DNA from: Candidatus Bipolaricaulota bacterium
GTDB lineage: Bacteria > Bipolaricaulota > Bipolaricaulia > RBG-16-55-9
NCBI GenBank assembly: GCA_018609825.1
Contig: JAHEOA010000189.1
Span: 1 to 15,962, forward strand
DNA length: 15,962 bases
Direction: 5' to 3'
Part shown: piece after piece, positions 1-9,370 of the stretch
Position numbering within the stretch: position 1 is the stretch's first letter
Layout of the letters: each line of letters starts with the position of its first letter
Position numbers and translations under genes: made by a program
Notes under the pieces: model-generated
Told to the model about the DNA's origin: nothing
Databases searched by the model: none
What the model saw: only the letters and a program-made list of their open reading frames with translations

Positions 1-543
1 AGCGGCAAGCTGCCGTGCCTGTTCATCACGGCCCAAGACGGACCCATCTATCAGATCGACCGGCTCGCCGTCCATCGCACGGCTCCCGACGAAGCGGTCA
101 ACTTTGACGACGGGGACGTTCTGAGCTATCGCACGTTCCCGGCGATGCAGCTGGATCAGTTTCCGCGGTTCGCGAGGCGGATCCTCGAGACCGGCCATGG
201 CCTGATCCTGCAGGGGCGCCGCATGCCCGCCTTCGACCGCACGACCGGCTGGGACGTCGTCGGCGTTGACGGAGACATCGTCCAAGTGCGAGAGCGACCG
301 GTCATCCGAAATGGCTCCGAGATCTCTGGATTTGAGCCGCAGACGGAACGGGCCGGGGCGGTCGATCAGGAGCGCACGTTCTTTCGGGTCGACGCGCCGC
401 TGGGATCCGGGTTCAGCGGGGCGCCCGTGTTCAACCTCTCGGGACAGGTCATCGGGATGGTCGAGTGGGGGCTTTCCACTGAAGGCGGCCACTTTGCCAG
501 TCCCGCGCGCCAAGTCCGTCGGATCCTGTTCGAATCCCCGTAG
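1..543 (+). CDS. Trypsin-like serine peptidase domain protein, C-terminal part (5' end outside window)
   Basis: The reading frame is open from base 1 and ends at TAG 541-543, giving 180 visible codons; the start lies outside the window. The best signature is G-S-G-F-S-G-A-P-V-F at about bases 403-432, followed by G-Q-V-I-G-M-V. This is the pattern around the nucleophilic serine of trypsin-like (S1/DegP-like) peptidases, where it is usually GNSGGP. The candidate serine codon is 415-417. The His and Asp of the triad would be further upstream and cannot be checked. The ending S-P-A-R-Q-V-R-R-I-L resembles the final helix of such domains. The gene converges on the minus-strand pnt operon and shows no functional link to it. 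The domain call is fairly good; whether the protein is an active protease or a degenerate one is unknown. Confidence 0.6.
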   Translation, partial: SGKLPCLFITAQDGPIYQIDRLAVHRTAPDEAVNFDDGDVLSYRTFPAMQLDQFPRFARRILETGHGLILQGRRMPAFDRTTGWDVVGVDGDIVQVRERPVIRNGSEISGFEPQTERAGAVDQERTFFRVDAPLGSGFSGAPVFNLSGQVIGMVEWGLSTEGGHFASPARQVRRILFESP

Positions 544-598
544 ACGACAACACTTCGCGGGCAACGAGCGGGGACTCGCATGGATAGACTAAACTGAG

Positions 599-653
599 AA
601 AAAGTGATCGTCCCCGAGGTCAAGGGAGCAGCAGTCGCCCTGGCCTCGGGGAC
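599..653 (-). terminator. Probable intrinsic terminator at the end of the pnt operon
   Basis: Perfect 10-bp inverted repeat GTCCCCGAGG (610-619) and CCTCGGGGAC (644-653), extended inward by a G-T wobble, two more pairs and a short GGG/CCC stem (624-626 with 638-640). On the minus strand the stem is followed after six bases by five T residues (603-599). It lies 29 bases beyond the pntB stop. On the plus strand no T-run follows, so it fits termination of the minus-strand unit best. The six-base gap before the T-run is slightly long for a classical terminator. Confidence 0.65.
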
Positions 654-682
654 TCTGTCGGCAGAAGTGGATGTCCGTTGGA

Positions 683-2098
<1,416 letters not shown>

Positions 2099-2105
2099 CG
2101 CGAGG

Positions 2106-2384
2106 TCAGTCCTTTCGCTGGAACATCTGCAGCATCCGATGGGTCACGGAGAACCCGCCGATCACGTTGGTCGTCGCAAACACGACGGCGAGGAAGCCGA
2201 GCACCGTCGTCAGCATCTCGGACTCCGAGCCGGCCGCCACGACGGCCCCGATCAACGTAATGCCGGAGATGGCGTTCGCCCCCGACATCAATGGGGTGTG
2301 CAGGATCGGCGGGACCTTGGTGATCACTTCGAACCCCACGAAAATGGCCAATACAAAGATGGTGACGGCCGATACGAGTTCCAT
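2106..2384 (-). CDS. pntAB: NAD(P) transhydrogenase, small membrane alpha subunit PntAB
   Basis: 92 residues with three hydrophobic helices (about 5-22, 33-51, 57-77). This is the domain II part of the alpha chain, separate here rather than fused to PntAA as in E. coli. Family stretches are F-V-L-A-I-F-V-G-F-E-V (10-20), L-H-T-P-L-M-S (28-34), N-A-I-S-G-I (37-42) and the terminal G-G-F-x-V-T-x-R-M-L-x-M-F pattern. It forms the proton path together with PntB. ATG 2384 lies 17 bases after the pntAA stop, and an AGGAGGAGG ribosome site occupies that gap. Position 40 is Ser; in the Thermus-type alpha2 subunit a His in this region is thought to do the work of E. coli PntB His91. Confidence 0.95.
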   Translation of the reverse strand: MELVSAVTIFVLAIFVGFEVITKVPPILHTPLMSGANAISGITLIGAVVAAGSESEMLTTVLGFLAVVFATTNVIGGFSVTHRMLQMFQRKD

Positions 2385-2401
2385 GGCGATAGGCCTCCTC
2401 C

Positions 2402-3610
2402 TTAACTGTCCCCCTCGTCCGCTGTGTCGGCCTCGGACGTCGACGTCGTCTCGACCGGCGCCTCGCCCAGCAGCTCGCGGACCTTCGCATGCACGACCTG
2501 CCCGTCGCGGGTCAGCATGGTCTCGCCCACGATCTGATCCTCGGCCTCCGGCTCGGCCAGCCCACCGTGGTCCATGAGGTGCTCCAGGAAGTTGACCACG
2601 TTCTGCGCGTACATCTGGCTGGCGTGCTTCGGGACGCTCGACGGGAGATTCTCCGGGCCGACGACCGTAACGCCGTGGGCGACGACGGTCTCCCCCGGTT
2701 GGGTCAGATCGCAGTTGCCCCCGCGCTCGGCGGCCAGGTCCACGACGACCGATCCGGGGGCCATCCCCTGTACCATCTCCTCGGTGACGAGGATGGGCGC
2801 CTTCTTGCCCGGAACCGCGGCGGTCGTGATGACCACGTCGCTCTCGGCGACGACCTCGTTCATCATTTCGCGCTGCTTGCGATAGAACTCCTCGTCCATC
2901 GCCTGCGCGTACCCGCCCTCGCCCGAGGCGTCGTCGGTCTCCAGCTCCAGCTCGACGAACTTCGCGCCGAGGCTCTCCACCTGCTCCTTGACCTCCGGGC
3001 GAATGTCGTAGGATTTGACGATGGCGCCCAACCGACGGGCCGTGGCGATCGCCTGAAGCCCGGCCACGCCCGCCCCCACAATGAAGACGCGCGCGGGCGT
3101 GATCGTGCCCGCCGCGGTCATCATCATGGGAAAGATCTTCGGCAGGGCCTCGGCCGCCAAGAGCACCGACTTGTAGCCGCCGATGTTGGCCTGCGAGGAG
3201 AGCGCGTCCATGCTCTGCGCGCGCGAGATGCGCGGCATGAGCTCCATGGCGTAGCTCAAGACTCTTCGCTCGGCGAGTTCACGTGCTGATCGGGGCTCGC
3301 TGAGGGGGTCCATCATGGCGACGAGAACTTGGCTCTCGCTCAGCCTGTCGAGGTCGTCGCGGCCGGCCTCGGGGTTGGCGCCGAGGCCGCGAACTTGGGC
3401 GATGACGTCGGCGCCTTGGAAGATCGCGTCGCGGTTCTTGATCTGTGCGCCTTGGGCTTCGTAAGCACTGTCCGGATGGCCGGCCTCGTCGCCGGCGTTC
3501 GACTCGACCCAGACCTCGTGCTCGGATTGGATGAGACGTTGGGCGAGCGAGGGGATGATCGCAACGCGTCGCTCACCGGGGTAGGTTTCGCGGGGAACTC
3601 CGACGATCAT
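2402..3610 (-). CDS. pntAA: NAD(P) transhydrogenase, NAD(H)-binding alpha subunit PntAA
   Basis: 402 residues from ATG 3610 (M-I-V-G-V-P-R-E-T, the usual PntA beginning), with a GGAAGGGAG ribosome site just upstream. This soluble domain I binds NAD(H). Visible are the R-I-S-R-A-Q-S-M-D-A-L-S-S-Q loop (127-140), the Rossmann glycines G-A-G-V-A-G (179-184) and the acidic S-Y-D-I-R (200-204), whose Asp202 would select NAD(H) over NADP(H). It belongs to the alanine dehydrogenase/PNT fold. Residues about 383-402 are an acidic Ser/Thr/Glu/Asp-rich tail without obvious fold. The reading frame stays open upstream to 3685, but those codons cover the promoter-like region and palindrome and do not match the family. 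A 159-base gap from nuoN suggests separate transcription of pnt. Confidence 0.96.
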   Translation of the reverse strand: MIVGVPRETYPGERRVAIIPSLAQRLIQSEHEVWVESNAGDEAGHPDSAYEAQGAQIKNRDAIFQGADVIAQVRGLGANPEAGRDDLDRLSESQVLVAMMDPLSEPRSARELAERRVLSYAMELMPRISRAQSMDALSSQANIGGYKSVLLAAEALPKIFPMMMTAAGTITPARVFIVGAGVAGLQAIATARRLGAIVKSYDIRPEVKEQVESLGAKFVELELETDDASGEGGYAQAMDEEFYRKQREMMNEVVAESDVVITTAAVPGKKAPILVTEEMVQGMAPGSVVVDLAAERGGNCDLTQPGETVVAHGVTVVGPENLPSSVPKHASQMYAQNVVNFLEHLMDHGGLAEPEAEDQIVGETMLTRDGQVVHAKVRELLGEAPVETTSTSEADTADEGDS

Positions 3611-3630
3611 GGCGCTCCCTTCCTGCCGTA

Positions 3631-3646
3631 TGTGAGGATTCTCACA
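3631..3646. promoter_or_regulatory. Small perfect palindrome in the pntAA leader (possible operator or mRNA hairpin)
   Basis: TGTGAG-GATT-CTCACA: 6-bp arms around a 4-base centre, 20 bases upstream of the pntAA start codon. It would sit just downstream of the transcription start predicted from the candidate promoter at 3657-3685, where a repressor site or a 5'-leader hairpin would be expected. The palindrome is certain; its role is inference. Confidence 0.35.
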
Positions 3647-3656
3647 GGGATGCGCC

Positions 3657-3685
3657 ATGGTAAACGCTGGAGTCGGCGTGCGCAA
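3657..3685 (-). promoter_or_regulatory. Candidate sigma-70-like promoter for pntAA-pntAB-pntB
   Basis: On the minus strand, TTGCGC (3685-3680; 3 of 6 match TTGACA) is followed by a 17-base spacer and TACCAT (3662-3657; 4 of 6 match TATAAT). Transcription would begin near 3650, about 40 bases before the pntAA ATG. The hexamers are weak but the spacing is exact, and this is the only sizeable gap inside the nuo-pnt stretch. Confidence 0.3.
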
Positions 3686-3756
3686 CTGACGGGCAGCGCG
3701 CGACGCCTAGGGTCTTTGCTTAGCAGAAGCCGAATCTTTGAGGACTCGCCCGTCAG
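3686..3756. repeat. 9-bp inverted repeat spanning the nuoN-pntAA gap
   Basis: CTGACGGGC (3686-3694) and its exact reverse complement GCCCGTCAG (3748-3756) are separated by 53 bases between the nuoN stop and the candidate pnt promoter. It could be two half-sites for a regulator or the base of a long mRNA stem. No T-run follows, so it is not a normal terminator, and chance is possible at this length. Confidence 0.3.
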
Positions 3757-3769
3757 GCTCGCCGGAAGA

Positions 3770-5200
3770 TCAGAGCAACGTCCCCGCCACGCTCAACAGC
3801 GCATCCAAAATCGGCGCCGGGAAGAGCCCGAACCCCATCACGAACGCCAACGCGACGGCGACGGAAGCGAGGAGCGGTACTGGCACCATTAATGGCCTGG
3901 GGTGCGGGTTGCTGGCGAACTGCGGGCTCACCTCCGTAAAGTACATGGCTTTCAGCACGCGCGCGTAGTAGCCGAGCGACAGCGCCGAGTTGAGCACGCC
4001 GAAGATCGCCAGCCAGATCAGCCATCTCGGCCCGTCCAAGCCCGCCTGGACCGCGCTGGAGAAGAGCACGAACTTGCTCTGAAAGCCCACCAACGGCGGG
4101 ATGCCCGCCAGCGAGAGCATGAACACGGCCATCGACACGGCCAAGAACGGCTGGCGCTGCGACAGGCCAGCAAACAAGGGGAAGTCGTCGCGCTCGTTGC
4201 CGCTCACCGCCGCAACCACCAGGAACGCTCCCACGGTCATGACCGAGTGCGTGACGATATGGAACAGCCCGCCTGCCAGGCCGTACTGCGTCGCCACGGG
4301 GAAGGCGATCAGAATGTAGCCGGCTTGGGCGATCGAGGAATAGGCCAGCATCCGCTTGACGCTCGACTGCGCCAGCGCCATCAGGTTGCCCATCGTCATC
4401 GTCAGCACGGCCAGCACGCCGAAGATGGGCGCCCACTGCATCTTGAGCGCAATCAGCCCTACGAAGAAGATCTTCAACAGCACGGCGAAGCCCATCTTCT
4501 TGGAGCCCGTTGCCAACAGGGCGGTGATGGGCGTCGGCGCCCCCTCGTAGGTGTCCGGCGCCCAGAGGTGGAACGGGATCACCGTGATCTTGAAGCCGAA
4601 CCCGGCCAAGACCAGCACAACGCCGATCTGGAAGACCGAGGCGAGGCCGGAGGCTTCAACGCCGGTGGCCAACTGGCTGATCGTCGTCGTCCCCGAGACG
4701 CCATACAGCAACGAGATGCCGTAGAGCGCCAGCGCGCTGCTGAACGCGCCGATCACGAAGAACTTCGTGGCGGCCTCAACCGAATCTTCGCGCTGCTTCG
4801 TGTAGGCCACCAGCGCATACGTCGACAGACTGGAGAGCTCGAAGCTGACGAAGAGCGTAATCAGATCGGTCGCGCCGGCGACGCCGAGCATGCCGACGGT
4901 GGCGAAGAGCAGGAGCGCGTAGTACTCCTTGGCCCGGTCGGCGTGGACGCGCTCGGTGGAGCCGAGCCCCACCAAAATGGCCATGCCGAGGAAGAGCGCC
5001 ATGAACGCCAGGGCAAACGGGTCGATGGCGATCGTGCCGAAGAAGAAGGTCTCCTGCGGAATCACGGTCAAGCTTGCCAGCGCCAACACCAAGCCGAACA
5101 GCGCCAGCTCCTGCTCCACCCGGCGCGTCAACAGAATGGCAAACGCGGCGACGACGAGGATCAGCTCGGGCAGGATCCCGAGAAGGTCATAGGCGGTCAC
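3770..5200 (-). CDS. nuoN: NADH-quinone oxidoreductase (complex I) subunit NuoN
   Basis: 476 residues, usual length, hydrophobic throughout, one of three antiporter-like subunits of the complex I membrane arm. Key features are the helix-5 glutamate in S-F-E-L-S-S-L (Glu121), a lysine in G-F-G-F-K (Lys204), the family signature H-L-W-A-P-D-T-Y-E-G-A-P-T (211-223) and the S-K-K pair (233-235). These charged residues form the predicted ion path. The start is GTG (5200-5198), overlapping the nuoM stop TGA by two bases and preceded by AGGGGTGA, so translation is probably coupled. It ends the nuo operon; the next gene, pntAA, is 159 bases away. Confidence 0.96.
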   Translation of the reverse strand: MTAYDLLGILPELILVVAAFAILLTRRVEQELALFGLVLALASLTVIPQETFFFGTIAIDPFALAFMALFLGMAILVGLGSTERVHADRAKEYYALLLFATVGMLGVAGATDLITLFVSFELSSLSTYALVAYTKQREDSVEAATKFFVIGAFSSALALYGISLLYGVSGTTTISQLATGVEASGLASVFQIGVVLVLAGFGFKITVIPFHLWAPDTYEGAPTPITALLATGSKKMGFAVLLKIFFVGLIALKMQWAPIFGVLAVLTMTMGNLMALAQSSVKRMLAYSSIAQAGYILIAFPVATQYGLAGGLFHIVTHSVMTVGAFLVVAAVSGNERDDFPLFAGLSQRQPFLAVSMAVFMLSLAGIPPLVGFQSKFVLFSSAVQAGLDGPRWLIWLAIFGVLNSALSLGYYARVLKAMYFTEVSPQFASNPHPRPLMVPVPLLASVAVALAFVMGFGLFPAPILDALLSVAGTLL

Positions 5201-6663
5201 GGTTTCACCCCTAGCATCTGGATCGGCTCAAGGACGTTCTGGGCGACGGCGGCGTCGATCGGCCCCATCCAGACCGCCGGGACGACGCCGAAGACGATGA
5301 TCAGTGCCACCAGGGCCATCATGGGCCAGAACTCGTAGGGCTTGACGTCGTGGGCCGCCTCGGCCATCGGCGCGGGTTGCCCGAACATGCTCCGCTTGAG
5401 CGCCCATAGATAATACCCGGCCGTCAGCACCACGGTGAGCACGGGCAGCAGGATCCACCAGCCGAGCAGCGCAAACGCCGCCACGAAGATGGTGAACTCG
5501 GCGACGAACTGGACCATGCCCGGCAGGCCCAACGACGCCAGCGACCCGGCCATGATGATGACCCCGGCTTTGGGCGCCGTGAGCGCCAGGCCGCCCAGCT
5601 TGGGGATCTCGCGCGTCCCCGCGCCATGATGGATCGCGCCGACGATCATAAACAACAATCCGCTGATCAGGCCGTGCGCGAACATCATGTAGACCGCGGC
5701 CGTGATCCCGGCCTGACCCAAGACGGCCGTGCCGAGCAGCACCATGCCCATGTGGCTGATGCTGGAGTAGGCCACGAGGCGTTTGAGATCGCTCTGCGCC
5801 AGACAGACGAGCGCGGCGTAGAGGATGCTGAGCACCCCCAAGACGACCATGACCGGCACGAAGGCCTGGGCCCCTTCCGGCAACAGCGGGAGCGAGACCC
5901 GAATCAGCCCGTAGGAGCCCAGCTTCAACAGCACCCCGGCCAGGATGACCGAGCCGCCCGTGGGGGCCTGGACGTGGGCGTCCGGCAGCCAGGTGTGGAC
6001 GGGGACCTGCGGCATCTTGACCAGAAATCCGATGAACAATGCCGCAAAGATCCAGATCTGAGCGTTGCGCGCCAGGTCCGGCGCCATCCCCGCTAGCTCA
6101 GTAATGTCAAACGTCTGAGCCCCGGTTGAGAAATACAGCGCCATGATGCCGACGAGCATCACCAGGCTGGCGGTGAACGTGTAGACGAAGAACTTGACCG
6201 CGGCGTACTCCTTGCGTTCGCCGCCCCAGCCGCGGATGATGAAGTACATCGGCACCAGCACGAGCTCCCAGAAGACGTAGAACAGAAATAGATCGAGCGC
6301 CGTGAAGACGCCGATCACGGCCAGCTGCAACAGAAAGAAGAGCGCGTAGTACGCCCGGTCGGCGACGTTCCAGGAGAAGACCACCACGAGCATCGTCAGC
6401 AGCGCCGTCAGCCAGACCATGGGCAGGCTGATCCCGTCGAGGCCGACTTTGTATTGGACGCCGATCTGCGGCACCCAGGAGACCTCGTCGACGAACTGAT
6501 AGCCGGGCGCGCCCGGCTGGAACGCGAGCGCGGCCAGGGTCGCGAGCCCGAAGACCGCGACCGACAGCGCCAGCGCGATCGGCTTGACGGCGTCGGCCCG
6601 GACGACCCAGAGGACGAGGGCACCGAACAGCGACAGAAGCAGCATCCATGTCACGAGACCCAT
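5197..6663 (-). CDS. nuoM: NADH-quinone oxidoreductase subunit NuoM
   Basis: 488 residues, usual length. Antiporter-like membrane subunit with the conserved F-W-E-L-V-L-V-P (Glu133), the helix-7 lysine in F-L-V-K-M-P (Lys216), H-T-W-L-P-D-A-H (223-230) and the downstream lysine in L-L-K-L-G-S-Y-G (Lys247). In well-studied complexes these residues couple quinone reduction to ion pumping. ATG 6663 follows a GGAGGT ribosome site, 6 bases after the nuoL stop. Its stop overlaps the GTG start of nuoN. Nothing looks truncated or unusual. Confidence 0.97.
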   Translation of the reverse strand: MGLVTWMLLLSLFGALVLWVVRADAVKPIALALSVAVFGLATLAALAFQPGAPGYQFVDEVSWVPQIGVQYKVGLDGISLPMVWLTALLTMLVVVFSWNVADRAYYALFFLLQLAVIGVFTALDLFLFYVFWELVLVPMYFIIRGWGGERKEYAAVKFFVYTFTASLVMLVGIMALYFSTGAQTFDITELAGMAPDLARNAQIWIFAALFIGFLVKMPQVPVHTWLPDAHVQAPTGGSVILAGVLLKLGSYGLIRVSLPLLPEGAQAFVPVMVVLGVLSILYAALVCLAQSDLKRLVAYSSISHMGMVLLGTAVLGQAGITAAVYMMFAHGLISGLLFMIVGAIHHGAGTREIPKLGGLALTAPKAGVIIMAGSLASLGLPGMVQFVAEFTIFVAAFALLGWWILLPVLTVVLTAGYYLWALKRSMFGQPAPMAEAAHDVKPYEFWPMMALVALIIVFGVVPAVWMGPIDAAVAQNVLEPIQMLGVKP

Positions 6664-6669
6664 TGGGCG

Positions 6670-8586
6670 TTACCTCCAGATAAAGACGACCATGAGGACG
6701 ACGACCCCGACGAGCACCCAGCCCGCGTAGTCGCTGACCAAGCCGGTGGCCGTTTGCCGTAAGCCCGTCCCGAGCCGCGCGCTTCCCGCGGCGACCCCGT
6801 TGATCAGCCCGTCCACGCCGCGTCGGTCGACCACATCGACGCCGCGCGCGAAGCCGACGGTCAGCTTGCCCGCGATCGCGTTGGCGACGTCGTCAAGGTA
6901 GTAGTTGCGCTTCAGGGCGCGATAGAACGCGGCGCCCGCGGCGGTGCGGTAGCGCGAGACGTCCATGCCGCGGTGATAGATCAGATAGGCCAGGCCGATG
7001 CCGGCCAGCGCCAGCGCGATCGATAGGAGCGTCCACGGGTTGCCGAACGTCTGCGCCAGATACGCGCCCGGCGCCAGCGCGTGCGGCTCGCCAAAGGCGA
7101 TGGCGCTGCCGAAGCCGGCGAAGACGAGGAAGCCGGAGCCGAACGCGAAGACCGCCAGAACGATCAAGGGCCAGGTCATGAGCGGGGGCGACTCGTGCGG
7201 GTGGACGTCGGGATCCCAGCGCTTGGCCCCCGCGAACGTCATGAACCAGAGCCGGAAGAGATAGAACGAGGTCAAAAAGACGGTGATGAAGCCGAAGGCC
7301 CACGCCAGGGTCACCAGGAAGCTCCCGTCCGCGGTCGTCAGCGCGGACGCCAGGATCTCGTCCTTGCTCCAGAAGCCGCTCGTCGGCGGAATGCCGGCGT
7401 TGGACAGCGCCCCGACCAGCATTGCCGTGCCGGTGATCTTGAGCTTGGGCCAGAGCTGGCCCATGCGGCGCATGTCGGTGCGCTCGCTCATGGCGTGCAT
7501 GACCGAGCCCGCGCAGAGAAAGAGCAGGGCCTTGAAGAAGGCGTGGTTCATGAGGTGGAACAGCCCGGCGGTGTAGCCCGTGGCTTCATGATGGTGCAGG
7601 GCGTAGGCCAGCCCGCCGACGCCGAGCCCCAGGAACATGTAGCCAAGTTGGGAGATCGTGGAGTAGGCGAGCACGCGCTTGATGTCGTTCTTCATCGTCG
7701 CCAGTATGGCCGCCAGGATGGCGGTGAAGCCGCCGACCAGCGCGATGAAGACCAGGTTTCCGCTCATCATGACGAGCAAGGGCATGGTGCGCGCGACGAG
7801 GTAGACGCCGGCTTTGACCATGGCGGCCGCGTGGATCAGTGCCGAAACGGTCGTCGGGCCCTCCATGGCGTCGGGCAGCCAGATGTGCAGCGGAAACTGA
7901 GCGGACTTGCCGACGGCCCCGCCGAAGATGAGCAAGCCAGCGAGGCCGATCGCCCACATCTGATCGGGCGGCACGGTCATGCTGAACAGCTCGTTGAACT
8001 GCAGCGTCTTGAACTGCACGAGCAGCACGACCAACCCGAGCAGGAAGAAGAGGTCGCCCACGCGCGTCACCAGGAACGCTTTGATGGCGGCAGCCGACGC
8101 TGAGGGGCGCTCGTACCAGAACCCGATCAACAGATACGAGCACAGCCCCACCAGCTCCCAGAAGACGTAGACCTCGAGGTAGTTGTCGGCCAATACGACG
8201 CCGAGCATGGCGCCGATGAACAGTGAGACTTCCGCAAAGTAACGCGGGCGCCGCTTGCCCTCGTGGCTCATGTAGCTGATGGAGTAGATCAGGATGAGGA
8301 AGCTGACGAAGCTGACGACCATTATCAAGAGGGCCGCCAGGTGGTCGAGGTAAATGCCGACGTTCAGTTGCAAATCCCCGGCGGTGAACCAGGTGAAGGT
8401 CTGATGGAAGGCTTCCTCGCTCTGCAGCGCCTGCCACCCCAAGGGCAACGCAATGGCCACGGACAGGCCGCCCGCGACCACGGCCAGCCAGCCGCCGCCG
8501 TCGCGCAGCCTCGGCCCCAACAGGGCGATGACGAACGCCGCCGCCAGGGGAATCGCGGGAATCAGCCAGGCAAGTTGATAACTCAT
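6670..8586 (-). CDS. nuoL: NADH-quinone oxidoreductase subunit NuoL
   Basis: 638 residues, slightly longer than the E. coli protein (613). This is the distal antiporter-like subunit of the membrane arm. Signatures are V-F-W-E-L-V-G-L-C-S-Y (Glu144), V-G-K-S-A-Q-F-P-L-H (Lys227, His234), W-L-P-D-A-M-E-G-P-T (236-245) and I-H-A-A-A-M-V-K-A-G (His252, Lys258). The C-terminal region (about 530-638) contains the segment expected to form the long lateral helix, then a final hydrophobic helix ending in F-I-W-R. ATG 8586 is preceded by GAGGGG and lies 4 bases after the nuoK stop. Confidence 0.97.
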   Translation of the reverse strand: MSYQLAWLIPAIPLAAAFVIALLGPRLRDGGGWLAVVAGGLSVAIALPLGWQALQSEEAFHQTFTWFTAGDLQLNVGIYLDHLAALLIMVVSFVSFLILIYSISYMSHEGKRRPRYFAEVSLFIGAMLGVVLADNYLEVYVFWELVGLCSYLLIGFWYERPSASAAAIKAFLVTRVGDLFFLLGLVVLLVQFKTLQFNELFSMTVPPDQMWAIGLAGLLIFGGAVGKSAQFPLHIWLPDAMEGPTTVSALIHAAAMVKAGVYLVARTMPLLVMMSGNLVFIALVGGFTAILAAILATMKNDIKRVLAYSTISQLGYMFLGLGVGGLAYALHHHEATGYTAGLFHLMNHAFFKALLFLCAGSVMHAMSERTDMRRMGQLWPKLKITGTAMLVGALSNAGIPPTSGFWSKDEILASALTTADGSFLVTLAWAFGFITVFLTSFYLFRLWFMTFAGAKRWDPDVHPHESPPLMTWPLIVLAVFAFGSGFLVFAGFGSAIAFGEPHALAPGAYLAQTFGNPWTLLSIALALAGIGLAYLIYHRGMDVSRYRTAAGAAFYRALKRNYYLDDVANAIAGKLTVGFARGVDVVDRRGVDGLINGVAAGSARLGTGLRQTATGLVSDYAGWVLVGVVVLMVVFIWR

Positions 8587-8590
8587 CGCT

Positions 8591-8890
8591 TCATCCCCTC
8601 AAGGTCGTGAGCAGGCTCACGTCGATGTTCTTGCGAAGCCGGAACAGCGCGATGAAGATCGACAGCCCCACCGCGGCTTCGGCGGCGGCGAGGGCAATCG
8701 AAAACAGCGCGAAGACATAGCCGAGCGCGTGCTCGTGGAACGCCGCGAACGCCACGAGGTTGATGTTGGCGGCGTTCAAGAGCAGCTCCACGCACATCAG
8801 GATCTTGATCCCGTTGCGGGAGACCAAGAGGCCGTAGGTGCCGATGGCGAACAGCAGCGCGCTAAGCGCGAGATAGGCGGATATCGGCAT
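8591..8890 (-). CDS. nuoK: NADH-quinone oxidoreductase subunit NuoK
   Basis: 99 residues, standard NuoK length, three transmembrane helices. The two buried glutamates essential in the family are present: M-C-V-E-L-L-L-N (Glu35) and A-A-A-E-A-A-V-G (Glu71). The chosen start, ATG 8890, gives the usual beginning M-P-I-S-A-Y-L-A-L-S-A and overlaps the preceding TGA by one base (TGATG). An in-frame ATG seven codons upstream (8911) is possible but would extend back into the preceding gene. Membrane arm subunit next to NuoJ and NuoA. Confidence 0.95.
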   Translation of the reverse strand: MPISAYLALSALLFAIGTYGLLVSRNGIKILMCVELLLNAANINLVAFAAFHEHALGYVFALFSIALAAAEAAVGLSIFIALFRLRKNIDVSLLTTLRG

Positions 8891-9120
8891 CACGATGCGG
8901 ACCCCTTCCACGCAAGATAGAGCGCTCCCACCAGGGCGGCCACGAGCAACACCGACACGATCTCGAACGCGAGCAGATAAGGCCCAAAGAGGACTTCGCC
9001 GATCGCCTTAAAGTTTTCGGCGCCGAGAGGGGCACTCTGCCAAGCCTCCGGCGCCAGAATCAGGACGACCAGGATCAACGCAAACAGGCCGGCGGCGACG
9101 CCGGCCAGGGCTCGTCGCAT
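8890..9120 (-). CDS. nuoJ: NuoJ C-terminal half as a separate gene (NuoJ2)
   Basis: 76 residues with an N-terminal hydrophobic helix (about 5-23), a polar loop and a C-terminal helix with F-E-I-V-S-V-L-L-V-A-A-L-V-G-A (52-66). That matches the last helices of NuoJ (FELxSxLLLxAxVGA). The first three helices are in the preceding gene. The start ATG 9120 lies one base after that gene's TGA and has its own AGGAGG-rich ribosome site (within 9125-9137), so it is a separate cistron rather than a sequencing break. A comparable two-gene NuoJ/FpoJ occurs in archaeal Fpo/Nuo operons and some bacteria. Confidence 0.85.
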   Translation of the reverse strand: MRRALAGVAAGLFALILVVLILAPEAWQSAPLGAENFKAIGEVLFGPYLLAFEIVSVLLVAALVGALYLAWKGSAS

Positions 9121-9121
9121 G

Positions 9122-9370
9122 TCAGCTCTCCCCCTCCTCGATCTCGCGGTTGGCGAACATGATCGCAAAGAGAATGAGCGTCACGACCGCGCCCGCGTAG
9201 ACGAGCAACTGGATCACGGCCAGGAACTCCGCACTCAGCGTCAAGAACAGCGACGCCACGACGCCCAAGGTCGCCGCGAGCCAGAGCGCGGCGTAGGTGA
9301 TCTTCTCCGTCTGGATGACCATCACCGACGTGGCCACCAACGCGATCGCCAGGATCCCGAAGACGATCAT
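9122..9370 (-). CDS. nuoJ: NuoJ N-terminal half as a separate gene (NuoJ1)
   Basis: 82 residues with three hydrophobic helices (about 2-19, 25-44, 50-72) and a charged end, A-N-R-E-I-E-E-G-E-S. Helix 3, L-L-V-Y-A-G-A-V-V-T-L-I-L-F (55-68), matches the NuoJ helix that carries a pi-bulge in known structures and whose rearrangement is linked to coupling. Full NuoJ is usually about 165-185 residues, and the two halves here sum to 158. ATG 9370 overlaps the nuoI stop (ATGA) and follows GGGAGGA. The break falls in a polar loop after helix 3. Confidence 0.88.
   Translation of the reverse strand: MIVFGILAIALVATSVMVIQTEKITYAALWLAATLGVVASLFLTLSAEFLAVIQLLVYAGAVVTLILFAIMFANREIEEGES

Noticed and set aside
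3611..3685. Upstream start codons for PntAA (3685 or 3658)
   Set aside because: The family begins at M-I-V-G-V-P-R-E (ATG 3610), and the best ribosome site is directly upstream of it.
3902..5338. Long plus-strand open frame (478 codons) opposite nuoN
   Set aside because: Antisense shadow of nuoN with the same low-complexity Arg/Gln/Glu composition.
8890..9370. nuoJ break as a pseudogene or frameshift
   Set aside because: Both parts have intact starts, stops and ribosome sites, the cut is in a polar loop, and the helices on both sides are well preserved.
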